Positions 34,371 through 43,094 of a stretch of DNA of 64,000 nt are shown here, piece after piece. Positions within the stretch are counted from its first letter, which is position 1. Each line of letters starts with the position of its first letter. The notes beneath the pieces were generated by a model, which was given only the letters and a program-made list of their open reading frames with translations, ran no database searches and was not told where the DNA came from. The translations under genes were made by a program, and so were the position numbers. Source of the DNA: Actinomyces gaoshouyii (GTDB lineage: Bacteria; Actinomycetota; Actinomycetes; Actinomycetales; Actinomycetaceae); assembly GCF_002072175.1 (NCBI RefSeq), contig NZ_MVIV01000006.1:62001-126000 (forward strand). The letters are read 5' to 3'.

Positions 34371-36956
34371 CCCGCTCGGCAGTGGCCCGGAGGAGATCAC
34401 GCGCAGGCGCCGGGTCGGGCGGGTCATGGCCACGTACAGGTCGCCCGGACTCGCCCGGCCGATCCGGCCCGGCTCCACGAGCACGACGACGTCGAACTCC
34501 AGTCCCTTGGACATCACCGGGCCCATGACCGCCAGGCGCGAGCGCAGCACGTCCCCGCCCGGCGCCCCCATCGCGGCGGCCAGTGCGGCGTCGGCCGCCA
34601 GGCGCGCGGCCCAGGCCTCGGGATCGGTTGCGATGACGGCGATCCGGCCCCCCTCGGGCCCCACCGCCTCATCGAGCGCCGCCATCTCCTCTCGCACCGC
34701 CGTCAGGACCGCCCCCTCGAGGGCGGTGCCCCCGGCGCCCTCCGTCCGGCCCGCCGGGCCCACGCGGTCCACCCGCAGGCAGTCCGGCAGGTCGCGCACC
34801 GAGGACACGGGGTAGACCGGTGGGTGCCCCAGCGAGGCCACCGCCGCGTCCGCGGCCTCCATGACCGTGGCCGGGGTGCGATAGCACACGGTGAGGATCT
34901 CCTCGCGCAGCGGCGTCGAGCCTTCCTGCGCGACACGCCGCCCTCGGCCTCCGTGCCTTCCGCGGGCGCGCCGACCGCGCTGGTGATGATCTGCCTGGGG
35001 GCTCCTCCCGCCATCCGCCGACGGGCTCGTGCCCAGCGCCCGCAGAGCCTGCTCCCAGCTCGACGGCGCCGTCGGCCCCGAGTACTGCGCCAGGTCGCCC
35101 ACCACCGTGAAGGAGCGCACCGGGCAGCGCCGCGCCAGCGCACGCCAGGCCATCGCCCCCAGCTCCTGCGCCTCGTCGACGACGACGTGCCCGTACGTCC
35201 AGCTCCGATCCGCCCGGGCACGCTCGGCGAGGGTGAGGGAGGGCCCGTGATCGGCGACGCGATCGGCCAGCATCTCGGCCGTCACGATCCCGCCGCCCAG
35301 CTCCTGGGACTCGATCGCCTCGGCGGCGTAGGCCACCAGCTCCTCGCGGCGACGCGCCTCCAGGCGGGCCCGCTGCGCCTGGGCGTCGTCACTGGGGCCC
35401 AGCAGCTCGGCGAGCTCATCGATGAGGGGGATGTCCGCGGGCGTCAGCTCGGAACCGGGCGAGCGGCGCAGGGCCTCGCGCTCGGCGCCGGTGAGCTCGG
35501 GGGCCAGGCGCTCCAGCAGGGCCGGGCGCGCCCACAGGCGCTCCAGGAGGCCCTGCGGCGTCGTCGGCATCCAGCACAGGTTGATCTCCCGGCGAGCGTC
35601 GCGCGAGGTGCGGATGTCCTCGCGGATCCACGCGCGCGTCTCCGGGTCCGAGGCGTCCTGGCGGGTCGCGGCGGCGAATTGGTCAGTCAAGCGCTCCAGC
35701 AGCCACAGCACGAAGGGCTCGCGGGCCAGGTTATGCGGCTTGCCGCCGCGCCGCGCCCGGGACATCGCCTCTCGCACGTCGTCGGGCCTCAGCTCCAGCG
35801 CCGTGCCCTCCACCACGATGGGGCGCGGCCCGTCAGGCACGCGCTGGAGGCCCTTGACCGCCCGGGCCAGCACCCGAGCCCACATGGCCCGCCCCTTGAT
35901 CTCCGCGGTGGCGGCGCTCTCGGCGCCGCGAGCCCGGATCCCGGGCACCAGGTCGCCGATGGTCGTGGAGACCACGCCCGTCTCTCCCAGCGAGGGCAGC
36001 ACCTGCTCCACATAGCGCAGGAAGGTCCGCGAGGGGCCCACCAGCAGCACTCCGGAGCGCTCTAGGCGCTCGCGCTCGGCGTAGAAGAGGTAGGCCACCC
36101 GGTGCAGCGCCACCGCCGTCTTGCCGGTGCCCGGCCCGCCCTGGACCACGAGCACCCCCGTGCCCGGAGCCGTGACGATCCGGTCCTGCTCGGCCTGGAT
36201 CGTCGCGACGATGTCCCCCATGCGGCCATCGCGGGCCGCCGACATCGCCGCCAGGAGCGCCCCCTCGCCCTGCAGCCCCTCCGCCGCCAGGCGCGCCGGC
36301 TGCCCGCCGACGGACCCCGCGCCGCCGAGGGCCGAGATATCGATGAGCTCGTCCTCCACCCCCAGGACGCGCCGGGCGCGCGTATCGATATGGCGGCGCC
36401 GCACCAGCCCCATCGGATCCGAGGCGGTCGCCTGGTAAAAGGCCCTGGCCAAGGGCGCCCGCCAGTCCAGGACCACCTCGCGGCGGGCGGCGTCGTGCAG
36501 TCCGATCCTGCCCACGTAGTGCCGCTCGGGCCCGCCGACGGCGCCAGTTGCGCCCGCTCCATCCCCCGGGGGCGGGGCGCCCGCGCCGTCGGCATCCCCA
36601 CCGCTCCCGCCCGCCTCGGTGGCGGCGGGATCGTCTGCGCGCATGTCCATCCGCCCGAAGACCAGGCGCTCCTCGACGCCCTCCAGGGTGGAGATCAGCC
36701 CGGAGTAATGAACGGCGTAGGCGTCGCGCTCGCCCCGGGACTGATGGGTGCCGCTCGCGCCGCGCGCCTCAGTGCGCCTCAGAGCGGACCTGGCCTCGGC
36801 GAGCCGGCGGTCCAGCTCTCCGTAGGCGCCGTCCACCACCCGCTGCTCGACGGCGATCTCGCGCTCACGGGCCGCCGCCTCCGGGCCCTGGTCGGCGGGG
36901 AGCGCCTCGGGGGTGGGATCGGGCGCAACCTGGGGGGACCGGCTCGACGTGCTCAC
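34356..36956 (-). CDS. HelD-like superfamily 1 helicase / RNA polymerase recycling factor
   Basis: 866 residues from GTG 36956, with GTGAGG upstream. A charged helical N-terminus (about 25-105, with REIAVEQRVVDGAYGELDRRLAEARSAL-like sequence) suggests the antiparallel coiled coil that enters the polymerase secondary channel. The Walker A is GGPGTGKT (273-280), followed by AVALHRVAYLFY; WTYGHVVVDEAQEL is the Walker B region, and the final motif is EFDVVVLVEPG then YVAMTRPTRRL. This layout fits actinobacterial HelD, which removes RNA polymerase from stalled complexes. A basic insert of about 35 residues (near QADHHQRGRRARGRHGG) interrupts the second helicase domain before EEILTVCYRTPA. UvrD-like repair helicase is the alternative. 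Confidence 0.85.
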   Translation of the reverse strand: MSTSSRSPQVAPDPTPEALPADQGPEAAAREREIAVEQRVVDGAYGELDRRLAEARSALRRTEARGASGTHQSRGERDAYAVHYSGLISTLEGVEERLVFGRMDMRADDPAATEAGGSGGDADGAGAPPPGDGAGATGAVGGPERHYVGRIGLHDAARREVVLDWRAPLARAFYQATASDPMGLVRRRHIDTRARRVLGVEDELIDISALGGAGSVGGQPARLAAEGLQGEGALLAAMSAARDGRMGDIVATIQAEQDRIVTAPGTGVLVVQGGPGTGKTAVALHRVAYLFYAERERLERSGVLLVGPSRTFLRYVEQVLPSLGETGVVSTTIGDLVPGIRARGAESAATAEIKGRAMWARVLARAVKGLQRVPDGPRPIVVEGTALELRPDDVREAMSRARRGGKPHNLAREPFVLWLLERLTDQFAAATRQDASDPETRAWIREDIRTSRDARREINLCWMPTTPQGLLERLWARPALLERLAPELTGAEREALRRSPGSELTPADIPLIDELAELLGPSDDAQAQRARLEARRREELVAYAAEAIESQELGGGIVTAEMLADRVADHGPSLTLAERARADRSWTYGHVVVDEAQELGAMAWRALARRCPVRSFTVVGDLAQYSGPTAPSSWEQALRALGTSPSADGGRSPQADHHQRGRRARGRHGGRGRRVAQEGSTPLREEILTVCYRTPATVMEAADAAVASLGHPPVYPVSSVRDLPDCLRVDRVGPAGRTEGAGGTALEGAVLTAVREEMAALDEAVGPEGGRIAVIATDPEAWAARLAADAALAAAMGAPGGDVLRSRLAVMGPVMSKGLEFDVVVLVEPGRIGRASPGDLYVAMTRPTRRLRVISSGPLPSGLTAP

Positions 36957-37328
36957 GGGGCCTCACTGAGATCAATGACGGAATATGACGGGCCGTCGGA
37001 CGGCCCAGCGCGCTTCCGGGCGGGCCCGGGCGCGGTCGTGCTGCGGTGGCGCGGACGTCCGATGCGCCCGCAGCACAGGGGCGTCCATTATTCTCCTCAT
37101 GGGGGCGCCGTGGCGCGGCCCGGGCGACGCCCACCGCGAACACGCCCGTCATCTGCGCCGCACCGCGCTCCCGGGCACGGGCCGGGCCGGGCGGGAACAC
37201 TCCGGGGCGGCAGCGTGTTGGCCTTGAGGCGCCCCTCGCCCGGAGCGATGAGGAGCGCCCCTGCCCTCCTCGGGCAGCCGGGCAATCATCGCCACAACTG
37301 CGACGACGATCACGAGAGGAGACCAGGG
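36957..37328. other. Intergenic region between divergent HelD-like and PAC2 genes
   Basis: 372 bases without a credible gene. On the reverse strand CATATT (36987-36982) is a possible -10 for the helicase gene. On the forward strand TATTCT (37089-37094) is a possible -10 for the PAC2 gene, leaving a leader of about 230 bases. No palindrome or terminator stands out. Confidence 0.4.
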
Positions 37329-38243
37329 ATGATCCAACCGCCGCTCTACACCTTCGCCAACCTGACGCGCCCCATCGCCCCGCGCGTCCTCCTCCACCAC
37401 TTCGACGGCGCCATGGACGCGGGCCACGCCGGGGCGCTCGCGGTCGAGCAGTTGCTCCTCGCCCTCCCGCACGAGCGCCTCGCAACCTTCGACGTCGACG
37501 GGATCATCGACTACCGGGCCCGCCGCCCCGTCGCGCGCTTCGAGTCCCGCCAGTTCACGAATGTGGAGATGCCCAGCCTCGTCCTGGACCTCCTCACCGA
37601 CGACGACGGCGCCCAGCTCCTGCTCCTCCACGGCGCCGAGCCGGACTACCGCTGGCAGGATGTCGCCGGTGCCATCACCCACCTGGCCGTCTCGCTGGGC
37701 GTCGGCCAGGCCATCAGTATCCACGGGCTGCCCCTGGCCGTGCCCCACACCCGCCCCACCTTCATCCACCAGCATGGAAGCCGCCTCGATCTGCTGCCCG
37801 AGCAGCCTGATTTCTTCGGCACCGTCGAGATCCCCAGCACCTTCGCCACCTACATGGAGGTCCGGCTGGGCGAGACCGGGCTCGACTCCCGCGGGCTGGC
37901 CGCGGGCATCCCGCACTACGTCGCTCGTGACGACTATCCGGCCGGCGCCTCAGCGCTCCTGGCCGCGGTCGCCGATGTCACCGGGCTCGCCCTGCCCCTG
38001 GGCGACCTCGAGGCCGCCGCCAGCCTCAACAGGCTCGAGATCGACGCCGAGGCCTCCCAGCAGCCCGAGGTCACCGCGATCGTCAAGGCCCTGGAGGCGC
38101 AGTACGACGCCCTGGCCCCGAGCAAGGACGAGGAGGGCATCGGCGAGTTCGCCTCTCTGCTCGACCTGCCCAGCGCCGATGAGATCGGCGCGCGCCTCGA
38201 GGCCTTCCTCGAGACGAAGGACCCCGGCACCAACCCGTCCTGA
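37329..38243 (+). CDS. PAC2 family protein
   Basis: 304 residues. Members of the PAC2 (proteasome assembly chaperone 2) family are widespread in actinobacteria, where their role is unsettled. Typical stretches are LLHHFDGAMDAGHAGALAVEQLL, the LATFDVDGIIDYRARRP strand, and LLLLHGAEPDYRW followed by GVGQAISIHGLPLAVPHTRP. The last 60 residues form an acidic helical segment. No proteasome gene is in the window. The ATG follows AGAGGAGACC. It is convergent with the next gene, 26 bases away. Confidence 0.85.
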   Translation: MIQPPLYTFANLTRPIAPRVLLHHFDGAMDAGHAGALAVEQLLLALPHERLATFDVDGIIDYRARRPVARFESRQFTNVEMPSLVLDLLTDDDGAQLLLLHGAEPDYRWQDVAGAITHLAVSLGVGQAISIHGLPLAVPHTRPTFIHQHGSRLDLLPEQPDFFGTVEIPSTFATYMEVRLGETGLDSRGLAAGIPHYVARDDYPAGASALLAAVADVTGLALPLGDLEAAASLNRLEIDAEASQQPEVTAIVKALEAQYDALAPSKDEEGIGEFASLLDLPSADEIGARLEAFLETKDPGTNPS

Positions 38244-38269
38244 CCCTGAGGGAAGAGGCGGGGGCGGGC

Positions 38270-39136
38270 TCAGCGCCCGCGAGGCGCCAGCGCGTCCGCG
38301 CCCCACGTGCGCACCGGCAGCGGCAACCGCCGCACCGCCCGCTCGACCGCTTCCTCCTCAGCCGGTCCGAAGGGCTCGCGGCGGGCCACGATCACCACAT
38401 TGCCCTGGCGCTTGCCACGGGCCACTGCCGGATCGGCCACCACGAGGACCCCGCCGAAGAGGCGGGAGGCCGCCTCCAGTTCGCTATGGGCCTGCTCGCG
38501 GGGCATCGCCGGTGAGTTCGCCAGGAGCAGCCCGCCGTCGGCCAGCGCCTCGCGGCAGCCCCTCAGGAAGGACTCGTCCCGGCAGGACGCGGGCACCTGC
38601 CCAGCGGCGAACACGTCGCGCACGATGACATCCCACTCGCCGGCGCGCAGCCCGGGCACCACCCGTGCCGCATCGCCCACGCGGATCCGCAGCCGTGGCG
38701 AGCGCGGGAGGTCGAACCACTCCCGCACGCTTCCCGCCAGGACCTCGTCGATCTCCACCGCCGTCTGCGTCGAGCCCGGCCGGGTGGCGTCCCAGGCGCG
38801 CGCCAGCGCGCAGCCCGCCCCACCCAGGTGCAGGGCATGGACCGGCGCGCCGGGCCCGTGCGCCGTGCCCACCCGCCCGGTCCTGCTCAGCGCGTTGAGC
38901 ACGGCCTCCATCTGCTGCTGGTACTCGAAGTCCAGGTGCGCCGGATCGCGCAGGTCGATCCACGATGACTCCGTCTCATCGAGCAGGAGGAGCACGCCCG
39001 ACTCGCGCACCCGCAGTTCCGCCACTGCCAAGGATGTGGGCACCGGGCCCACCGGGAGGGCCGCCAGTGAGCGCGCGGGGGAGCGCGCCGCGCCTGCGCG
39101 CCGTCGATCGCCGCTCCGGGCCTGCTTGCGTGTCAC
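38270..39136 (-). CDS. Spermidine synthase-like methyltransferase-fold protein
   Basis: 288 residues from GTG 39136. The central part resembles the SpeE nucleoside-binding core: VHALHLGGAGCALARAW, then the acidic VEID after the next strand, and DVIVRDVF where the catalytic Asp region of true synthases would be. The polyamine-binding D-S-(S/T)-D motif is not present, so polyamine synthesis is doubtful; such actinobacterial homologues are usually of unknown function. The start is 6 bases after a TAGCGT hexamer on the reverse strand, with no ribosome binding site. It is divergent from dinB. Confidence 0.75.
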   Translation of the reverse strand: MTRKQARSGDRRRAGAARSPARSLAALPVGPVPTSLAVAELRVRESGVLLLLDETESSWIDLRDPAHLDFEYQQQMEAVLNALSRTGRVGTAHGPGAPVHALHLGGAGCALARAWDATRPGSTQTAVEIDEVLAGSVREWFDLPRSPRLRIRVGDAARVVPGLRAGEWDVIVRDVFAAGQVPASCRDESFLRGCREALADGGLLLANSPAMPREQAHSELEAASRLFGGVLVVADPAVARGKRQGNVVIVARREPFGPAEEEAVERAVRRLPLPVRTWGADALAPRGR

Positions 39137-39142
39137 AGGAGC

Positions 39143-39152
39143 ACGCTAGCCT
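39143..39152. promoter_or_regulatory. Overlapping divergent -10 hexamers
   Basis: On the reverse strand TAGCGT (39148-39143) lies 6 bases before the GTG of the spermidine-synthase-like gene. On the forward strand TAGCCT (39147-39152) could serve dinB, 68 bases upstream of its ATG. The two share two base pairs, so they should compete for polymerase. Confidence 0.5.
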
Positions 39153-39219
39153 GAGGCCGTCACGAGCACGATCGGATCAGCACGGCGCCGCGCAGGGCGC
39201 CGGCGGGGGAGGAGGACCC

Positions 39220-40446
39220 ATGAGCAGGGCCCCGCGCGCCGCCGGTGCCCGCCGCGACTGGGGCGACGACGACTCCGCCGCCCCCATCCTCCACGTCGAC
39301 ATGGACGCCTTCTTCGCCTCCGTCGAGCTCCTCGACCATCCCGAGCTTGTCGGCCGCCCCGTCATCGTCGGCGGCACTGAGGGGCGCGGGGTCGTCTCCG
39401 CCGCCACCTATGAGGCCCGCGCCTACGGGGTGGCCTCCGCCATGCCCATGGCCGAGGCCATGCGCCGCTGCCCGCAGGCCGTTGTCCTGCCCGTGCGCCA
39501 CCGTCACTACAGCCAGGTCTCCCGGGCCGTCATGGGCATCCTGGGAGAGGTCACCCCCCTGCTGGAGAAGGTCAGCGTCGACGAGGCCTTCCTCGACGTC
39601 GCCGGATCCCGGCGCCGCATGGGGAGCCCCACCGCCATCGGCCGCTGGATCCGCCGCGAGATCCGCGACCGCCTGGGTCTGCCGGCCTCCGTGGGCATCG
39701 CGTCGACCAAGTTCGTCGCCAAGCTCGCCTCCTCCCACGCCAAGCCCGACGGGCTCCTTCTCATCCCCGCCACCGCCACCCAGGACTTCCTGGATCTCCT
39801 GCCGGTGGGCGCCATGTGGGGAGTGGGCGCCAAGAGCGAGGCCGCCCTGGCCCGCTGGGGCATCACCGACGTGCGCGCGCTGGCCGTCACGGACACCCGC
39901 ACCCTCACCCGCATTCTCGGCCCCTCCGCCGCCCACCACCTGTCCGCCCTGTCCCACGGGATCGACCCTCGCCCCGTCAGCCCTTCCCGCGAGGAGAAGT
40001 CCGTGGGCACGGAGTCCACCTTCTTCGACCTCCTGCACGACCGCGATCACGCCCGTCGTGTCCTGCTCGACCAGTGCCACCAATGCGCGGCGCGCCTGAG
40101 GGCGGGGGATCTGCGGGCCCGTGTCGTCGTCCTCAAGGCCCGCGGCGCCGACTTCACCACGGTGACCCGCTCACGGACCTTGGCCGAGCCCACGGACCTG
40201 GCCCGCGATGTGTGGCAGACCATCGAATCCCTCTTCGAGGCCCTGCCCGCCCCGTCGGGCGGGTACCGTCTCCTCGGCGTGCGCTGCGAGGGCCTGAGCC
40301 GCGGCGATGACGGTGTCCAGCTCCTCCTCGACGACGACTCCCGCCGCGGGGCGCCCGAGCGCGCGGCGGACGAGGTGCGGCGCAGATGGGGAGCCGGAGC
40401 CGTGGCCCCAGCCAGTCTTCTCCGCCGTCCGGTTAGCGGTCGGTGA
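39220..40446 (+). CDS. dinB: DNA polymerase IV (Y family)
   Basis: Error-prone translesion polymerase. 408 residues from ATG 39220 after GGAGGAGGAC. The palm motif HVDMDAFFASVE holds D27, and SVDEAFLDV holds D121 and E122, completing the metal site. The thumb HhH motif (GAMWGVGAKSEAALARWGI) and the little-finger domain (about 260-365) follow. No clamp-binding motif is obvious at the C-terminus, which ends LLRRPVSGR. I see no clear SOS (LexA) box upstream; the gene shares a promoter region with the divergent gene. Confidence 0.95.
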   Translation: MSRAPRAAGARRDWGDDDSAAPILHVDMDAFFASVELLDHPELVGRPVIVGGTEGRGVVSAATYEARAYGVASAMPMAEAMRRCPQAVVLPVRHRHYSQVSRAVMGILGEVTPLLEKVSVDEAFLDVAGSRRRMGSPTAIGRWIRREIRDRLGLPASVGIASTKFVAKLASSHAKPDGLLLIPATATQDFLDLLPVGAMWGVGAKSEAALARWGITDVRALAVTDTRTLTRILGPSAAHHLSALSHGIDPRPVSPSREEKSVGTESTFFDLLHDRDHARRVLLDQCHQCAARLRAGDLRARVVVLKARGADFTTVTRSRTLAEPTDLARDVWQTIESLFEALPAPSGGYRLLGVRCEGLSRGDDGVQLLLDDDSRRGAPERAADEVRRRWGAGAVAPASLLRRPVSGR

Positions 40447-40457
40447 ACCAGAGCAAG

Positions 40458-40463
40458 TAGACT
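40458..40463 (+). promoter_or_regulatory. -10 before the DUF3040 gene
   Basis: TAGACT, 12 bases after the dinB stop and 149 bases before the DUF3040 start. Confidence 0.45.
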
Positions 40464-40612
40464 CGGTGACGAATCCCTGGGCTCGGCGTACCTGCATGAG
40501 CGACCGACTCGGGGCTTCAGGCCGGGCTCCGAGAGCCGGTCCCGGCCCTGCCCCGCTCCCATCACCCCAGGGCGGCGAGGCTCAAGTGGTGAACAGGAAG
40601 CGAGGCACTGGC

Positions 40613-41005
40613 ATGTCGCTCTCGGAGCGCGAGCAGCGGGTGCTGCGAGACCTCGAGCGCCAGCTCCACGAGGAGGATCCCACCCTCGCGGAGACCATCC
40701 AGTACCCCGAGCGCCATCTCGCGCGCGTCTCCCCGAGGAATATCGGATGGGGGATCGCCCTGGTGCTCGTCGGATTGGTCGTGGTCATCTCCGGCGTCGT
40801 ACTGGGCCACGGCAACGGGCTCGTCTCCATCATCGTCGGCGTGACCGGCTTCGGCCTGGCGGTCGCCGGCGTCGCGCTCATGGTGCGCCGGCCCCCGGTG
40901 CTCAAGGATGCCCGTGGCGGGATGGGTAAGGACCGCACCGGGCGCTCCACCTTCATGGAGCGCCAGTCCGAGCGCTGGGAGCGCCGCCGGGACGGCGACC
41001 GCTGA
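40613..41005 (+). CDS. DUF3040 membrane protein
   Basis: 130 residues. The N-terminus MSLSEREQRVLRDLERQLHEEDP is the hallmark of DUF3040, followed by two membrane segments (about 44-64 and 70-90) and a basic, probably cytoplasmic tail with GRSTFMERQSERWERRR. A GTG at 40589 in frame would add eight residues; the ATG gives the family start. DUF3040 genes commonly lie just before mraZ in actinobacteria, and this one does, so a link to cell envelope growth is possible but unproven. A hairpin separates it from mraZ. Confidence 0.85.
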   Translation: MSLSEREQRVLRDLERQLHEEDPTLAETIQYPERHLARVSPRNIGWGIALVLVGLVVVISGVVLGHGNGLVSIIVGVTGFGLAVAGVALMVRRPPVLKDARGGMGKDRTGRSTFMERQSERWERRRDGDR

Positions 41006-41400
41006 GCATCCTCCTGATCAGCGCTCCCCGCATCTCTCTACCTCCCCTCCGGGCTCGGCACTCCTCCCTCCGCCCCGGTGCCCTCGGCATCTCCCGCAGG
41101 CCTCCTCCACTCCCCTCCACGGGAGCCCCCGCACCCCCCGTCCCTACCCGTCGAGACCCCTGTATCGGCCCTTCTCCTGACTCCATATCCGCCCGCCGGG
41201 CCCGTCACCACCCATGGTTGACGGGCCCGGCGCCGTCGTGTCCCCCACTTCCCTCCACCGCGTGAAACCGCGGAATCCCGCGGATCCTCTGTCAACGGTT
41301 GGTGGATATCCATCACAAGTGAATGTCGATGTGGTTGGAAAGGGAGGAAAGTGGAGTATGGTGGAGTCCACTGGATCGCCGAGGGGGAGGAGTGGACCCG
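41006..41400 (+). promoter_or_regulatory. mraZ upstream region with promoter and MraZ-type operator
   Basis: The first 190 bases are pyrimidine-rich with no gene. From 41331 a motif recurs every 10 bp: GTGG at 41331, AGGG at 41341, GTGG at 41351 and GTGG at 41361. MraZ proteins are known to bind direct repeats of such short G-rich boxes with a 10-bp period before their own operon. The repeats enclose a plausible promoter, TTGGAA (41335-41340), 16 bases, TATGGT (41357-41362). The mraZ ribosome binding site GGGGGAGGAG follows. This suggests MraZ feedback on the dcw cluster. Confidence 0.65.
41194..41232 (+). terminator. Hairpin terminator upstream of the dcw cluster
   Basis: CGCCGGGCCCGTCA and TGACGGGCCCGGCG pair perfectly over 14 bp around an 11-base loop, about 190 bases after the DUF3040 stop. 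It insulates the mraZ promoter from upstream transcription. Confidence 0.65.
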
Positions 41401-41832
41401 ATGTTCCTGGGCACCCACGCCCCCCGCCTCGACGACAAGGGCCGCCTCATCCTCCCGGCCAAGTTCCGCGAGGAGCTGGCCGGGGGGATCGTCTTGACCC
41501 GGGGCCAGGAGCACTGCCTCTACGCCTTCACCACCGCGGAGTTCGAGCGCATGTACGCCCAGCTCCGCGAGGCGCCCCTGGCGCAGAAGCAGGCGCGCGA
41601 CTACGTGCGCGTCATGCTCTCCGGCGCCGATTCCCAGATCCCCGACAAGCAGGGCCGTATCACCCTGCCCGCTCCTCTGCGCGCCTACGCCGGCCTGGAT
41701 CGCGACCTGGCCGTCATCGGCGCCGGGTCGCGCGTCGAGATCTGGGATGCCACCGCCTGGGAGAACTACCTGCGCGCCCAGGAGCAGGTCTTCGCCGACA
41801 CCGCCGAGGAGATCATCCCCGGCTTCTTCTAA
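41401..41832 (+). CDS. mraZ: Transcriptional regulator MraZ
   Basis: DNA-binding regulator of the division/cell wall cluster; in E. coli it also antagonises RsmH. 143 residues with two SpoVT/AbrB-like domains: [23 protein letters not shown] at the start and [22 protein letters not shown] in the second half, each with the conserved DxxGR loop. ATG 41401 is preceded by GGGGGAGGAG; upstream extension of the frame has no support. It is the first gene of the cluster and is likely autoregulated through the 10-bp repeats before it. Confidence 0.96.
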   Translation: MFLGTHAPRLDDKGRLILPAKFREELAGGIVLTRGQEHCLYAFTTAEFERMYAQLREAPLAQKQARDYVRVMLSGADSQIPDKQGRITLPAPLRAYAGLDRDLAVIGAGSRVEIWDATAWENYLRAQEQVFADTAEEIIPGFF

Positions 41833-42011
41833 CCGATCGGCCCAGCCGGATCGCCCCGTGAGGTCTCCGCCCGCCGCCGCATCCGACGTCTCTTCCCCGG
41901 CGCCGGAACCTGCGGGAGGAGTCCTGGCAGGACGATCCGCGGCCGACTCGGCCCGGCGCCGACGGCGCCACCCCCACCAGCACCGCAGCACGACAGGAAG
42001 GAGGAGCACCG

Positions 42012-43094
42012 ATGAACGCGATCACCGCCCCCGCGGGTTCCGCGGCGCAGCGGCACACCCCGGTGCTCCTCGCCCGCTGTCTCGACCTCATGGCCCCCGC
42101 CATCGAGGAGGCCGCCGCCCGCGGCACCACCCCCGTCCTCATCGACTGCACGCTCGGCATGGGCGGGCACAGCGAGGGAGCCCTGGAGCGTTTCAAGACC
42201 CTGCACGTCATCGGCATCGACCGCGACCCCCAGGCCATCGCCCTGGCCCGCGAGCGCCTCGCCCCCTTCGGCGAGCGCTTCACAGCCGTGCGGGCCACCT
42301 ACGACGCCGTCGAGGACGTGGCGCGCGAGCGAGCCGTGACCACCGAGGAGGGCGTGGGCGTCGTCGACGCCGTCCTCATGGACCTCGGGGTCTCCTCCCT
42401 CCAGCTCGACGACGCCGAGCGCGGCTTCTCCTACGCCCGCCCCGCCCCGCTGGACATGCGCATGGACCAGGGCGCGGGCCCCACCGCCGCGCAGATCCTC
42501 GCCACCGCCGACGCCGCCGAGCTCACCCGCATCCTGCGCGTCTACGGCGAGGAGCGCTTCGCTCCCCGCATCGCCCGGGCGATCATCGCCCGGCGCGATG
42601 GCGGAGTGCCGCTGGCTCGCACCGACGAGCTCGCCGAGCTGGTGCGCGACGCGATCCCCGCCGCCGCCCGGCGCACTGGCGGACACCCCGCCAAACGCGC
42701 CTTCCAGGCGCTGCGGATCGCGGTCAACGCCGAGCTCGACGTCCTCGAGCGCGCCGTGCCCCGGGCCCTCAACTCCCTGAGGGTGGGCGGGCGCCTCGTC
42801 GTCGAGTCCTACCAGAGCCTGGAGGACCGAATCGTCAAGCAGGCGATCGCCGCCGGAACCACCAGCAGGGCCCCCCAGGGCCTTCCCATCGTCCCCGAGG
42901 AGGACCGCCCCTACCTGGAGCCCCTCACCCGGGGCGCCGAGCGGGCCGATGAGGCCGAGCTCGACGCCAATCCCCGCAGCGCCCCCGTGCGCCTGCGGGC
43001 CGTTACCCGTACCCGCCCCGCCTCCCTTGCACCGGCCCCTGAACCGGCACACCGCCGCAGAGCACAGACCGATCGAGGAAGGAGGAGCCGATGA
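42012..43094 (+). CDS. rsmH: 16S rRNA (cytosine1402-N4)-methyltransferase RsmH
   Basis: SAM-dependent methyltransferase that modifies C1402 in the ribosomal P site. 360 residues, ATG after AGGAAGGAGGAG. HTPVLLARCLD at the N-terminus, the SAM motif DCTLGMGGHSEGAL, GIDRDPQA, DLGVSSLQLDDAERGFSY and the C-terminal VESYQSLEDRIVKQ are all family blocks. The last 45 residues are disordered. A 179-base gap follows mraZ; I see no gene in it. Its stop overlaps the ATG of the FtsL-like gene. Confidence 0.96.
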   Translation: MNAITAPAGSAAQRHTPVLLARCLDLMAPAIEEAAARGTTPVLIDCTLGMGGHSEGALERFKTLHVIGIDRDPQAIALARERLAPFGERFTAVRATYDAVEDVARERAVTTEEGVGVVDAVLMDLGVSSLQLDDAERGFSYARPAPLDMRMDQGAGPTAAQILATADAAELTRILRVYGEERFAPRIARAIIARRDGGVPLARTDELAELVRDAIPAAARRTGGHPAKRAFQALRIAVNAELDVLERAVPRALNSLRVGGRLVVESYQSLEDRIVKQAIAAGTTSRAPQGLPIVPEEDRPYLEPLTRGAERADEAELDANPRSAPVRLRAVTRTRPASLAPAPEPAHRRRAQTDRGRRSR

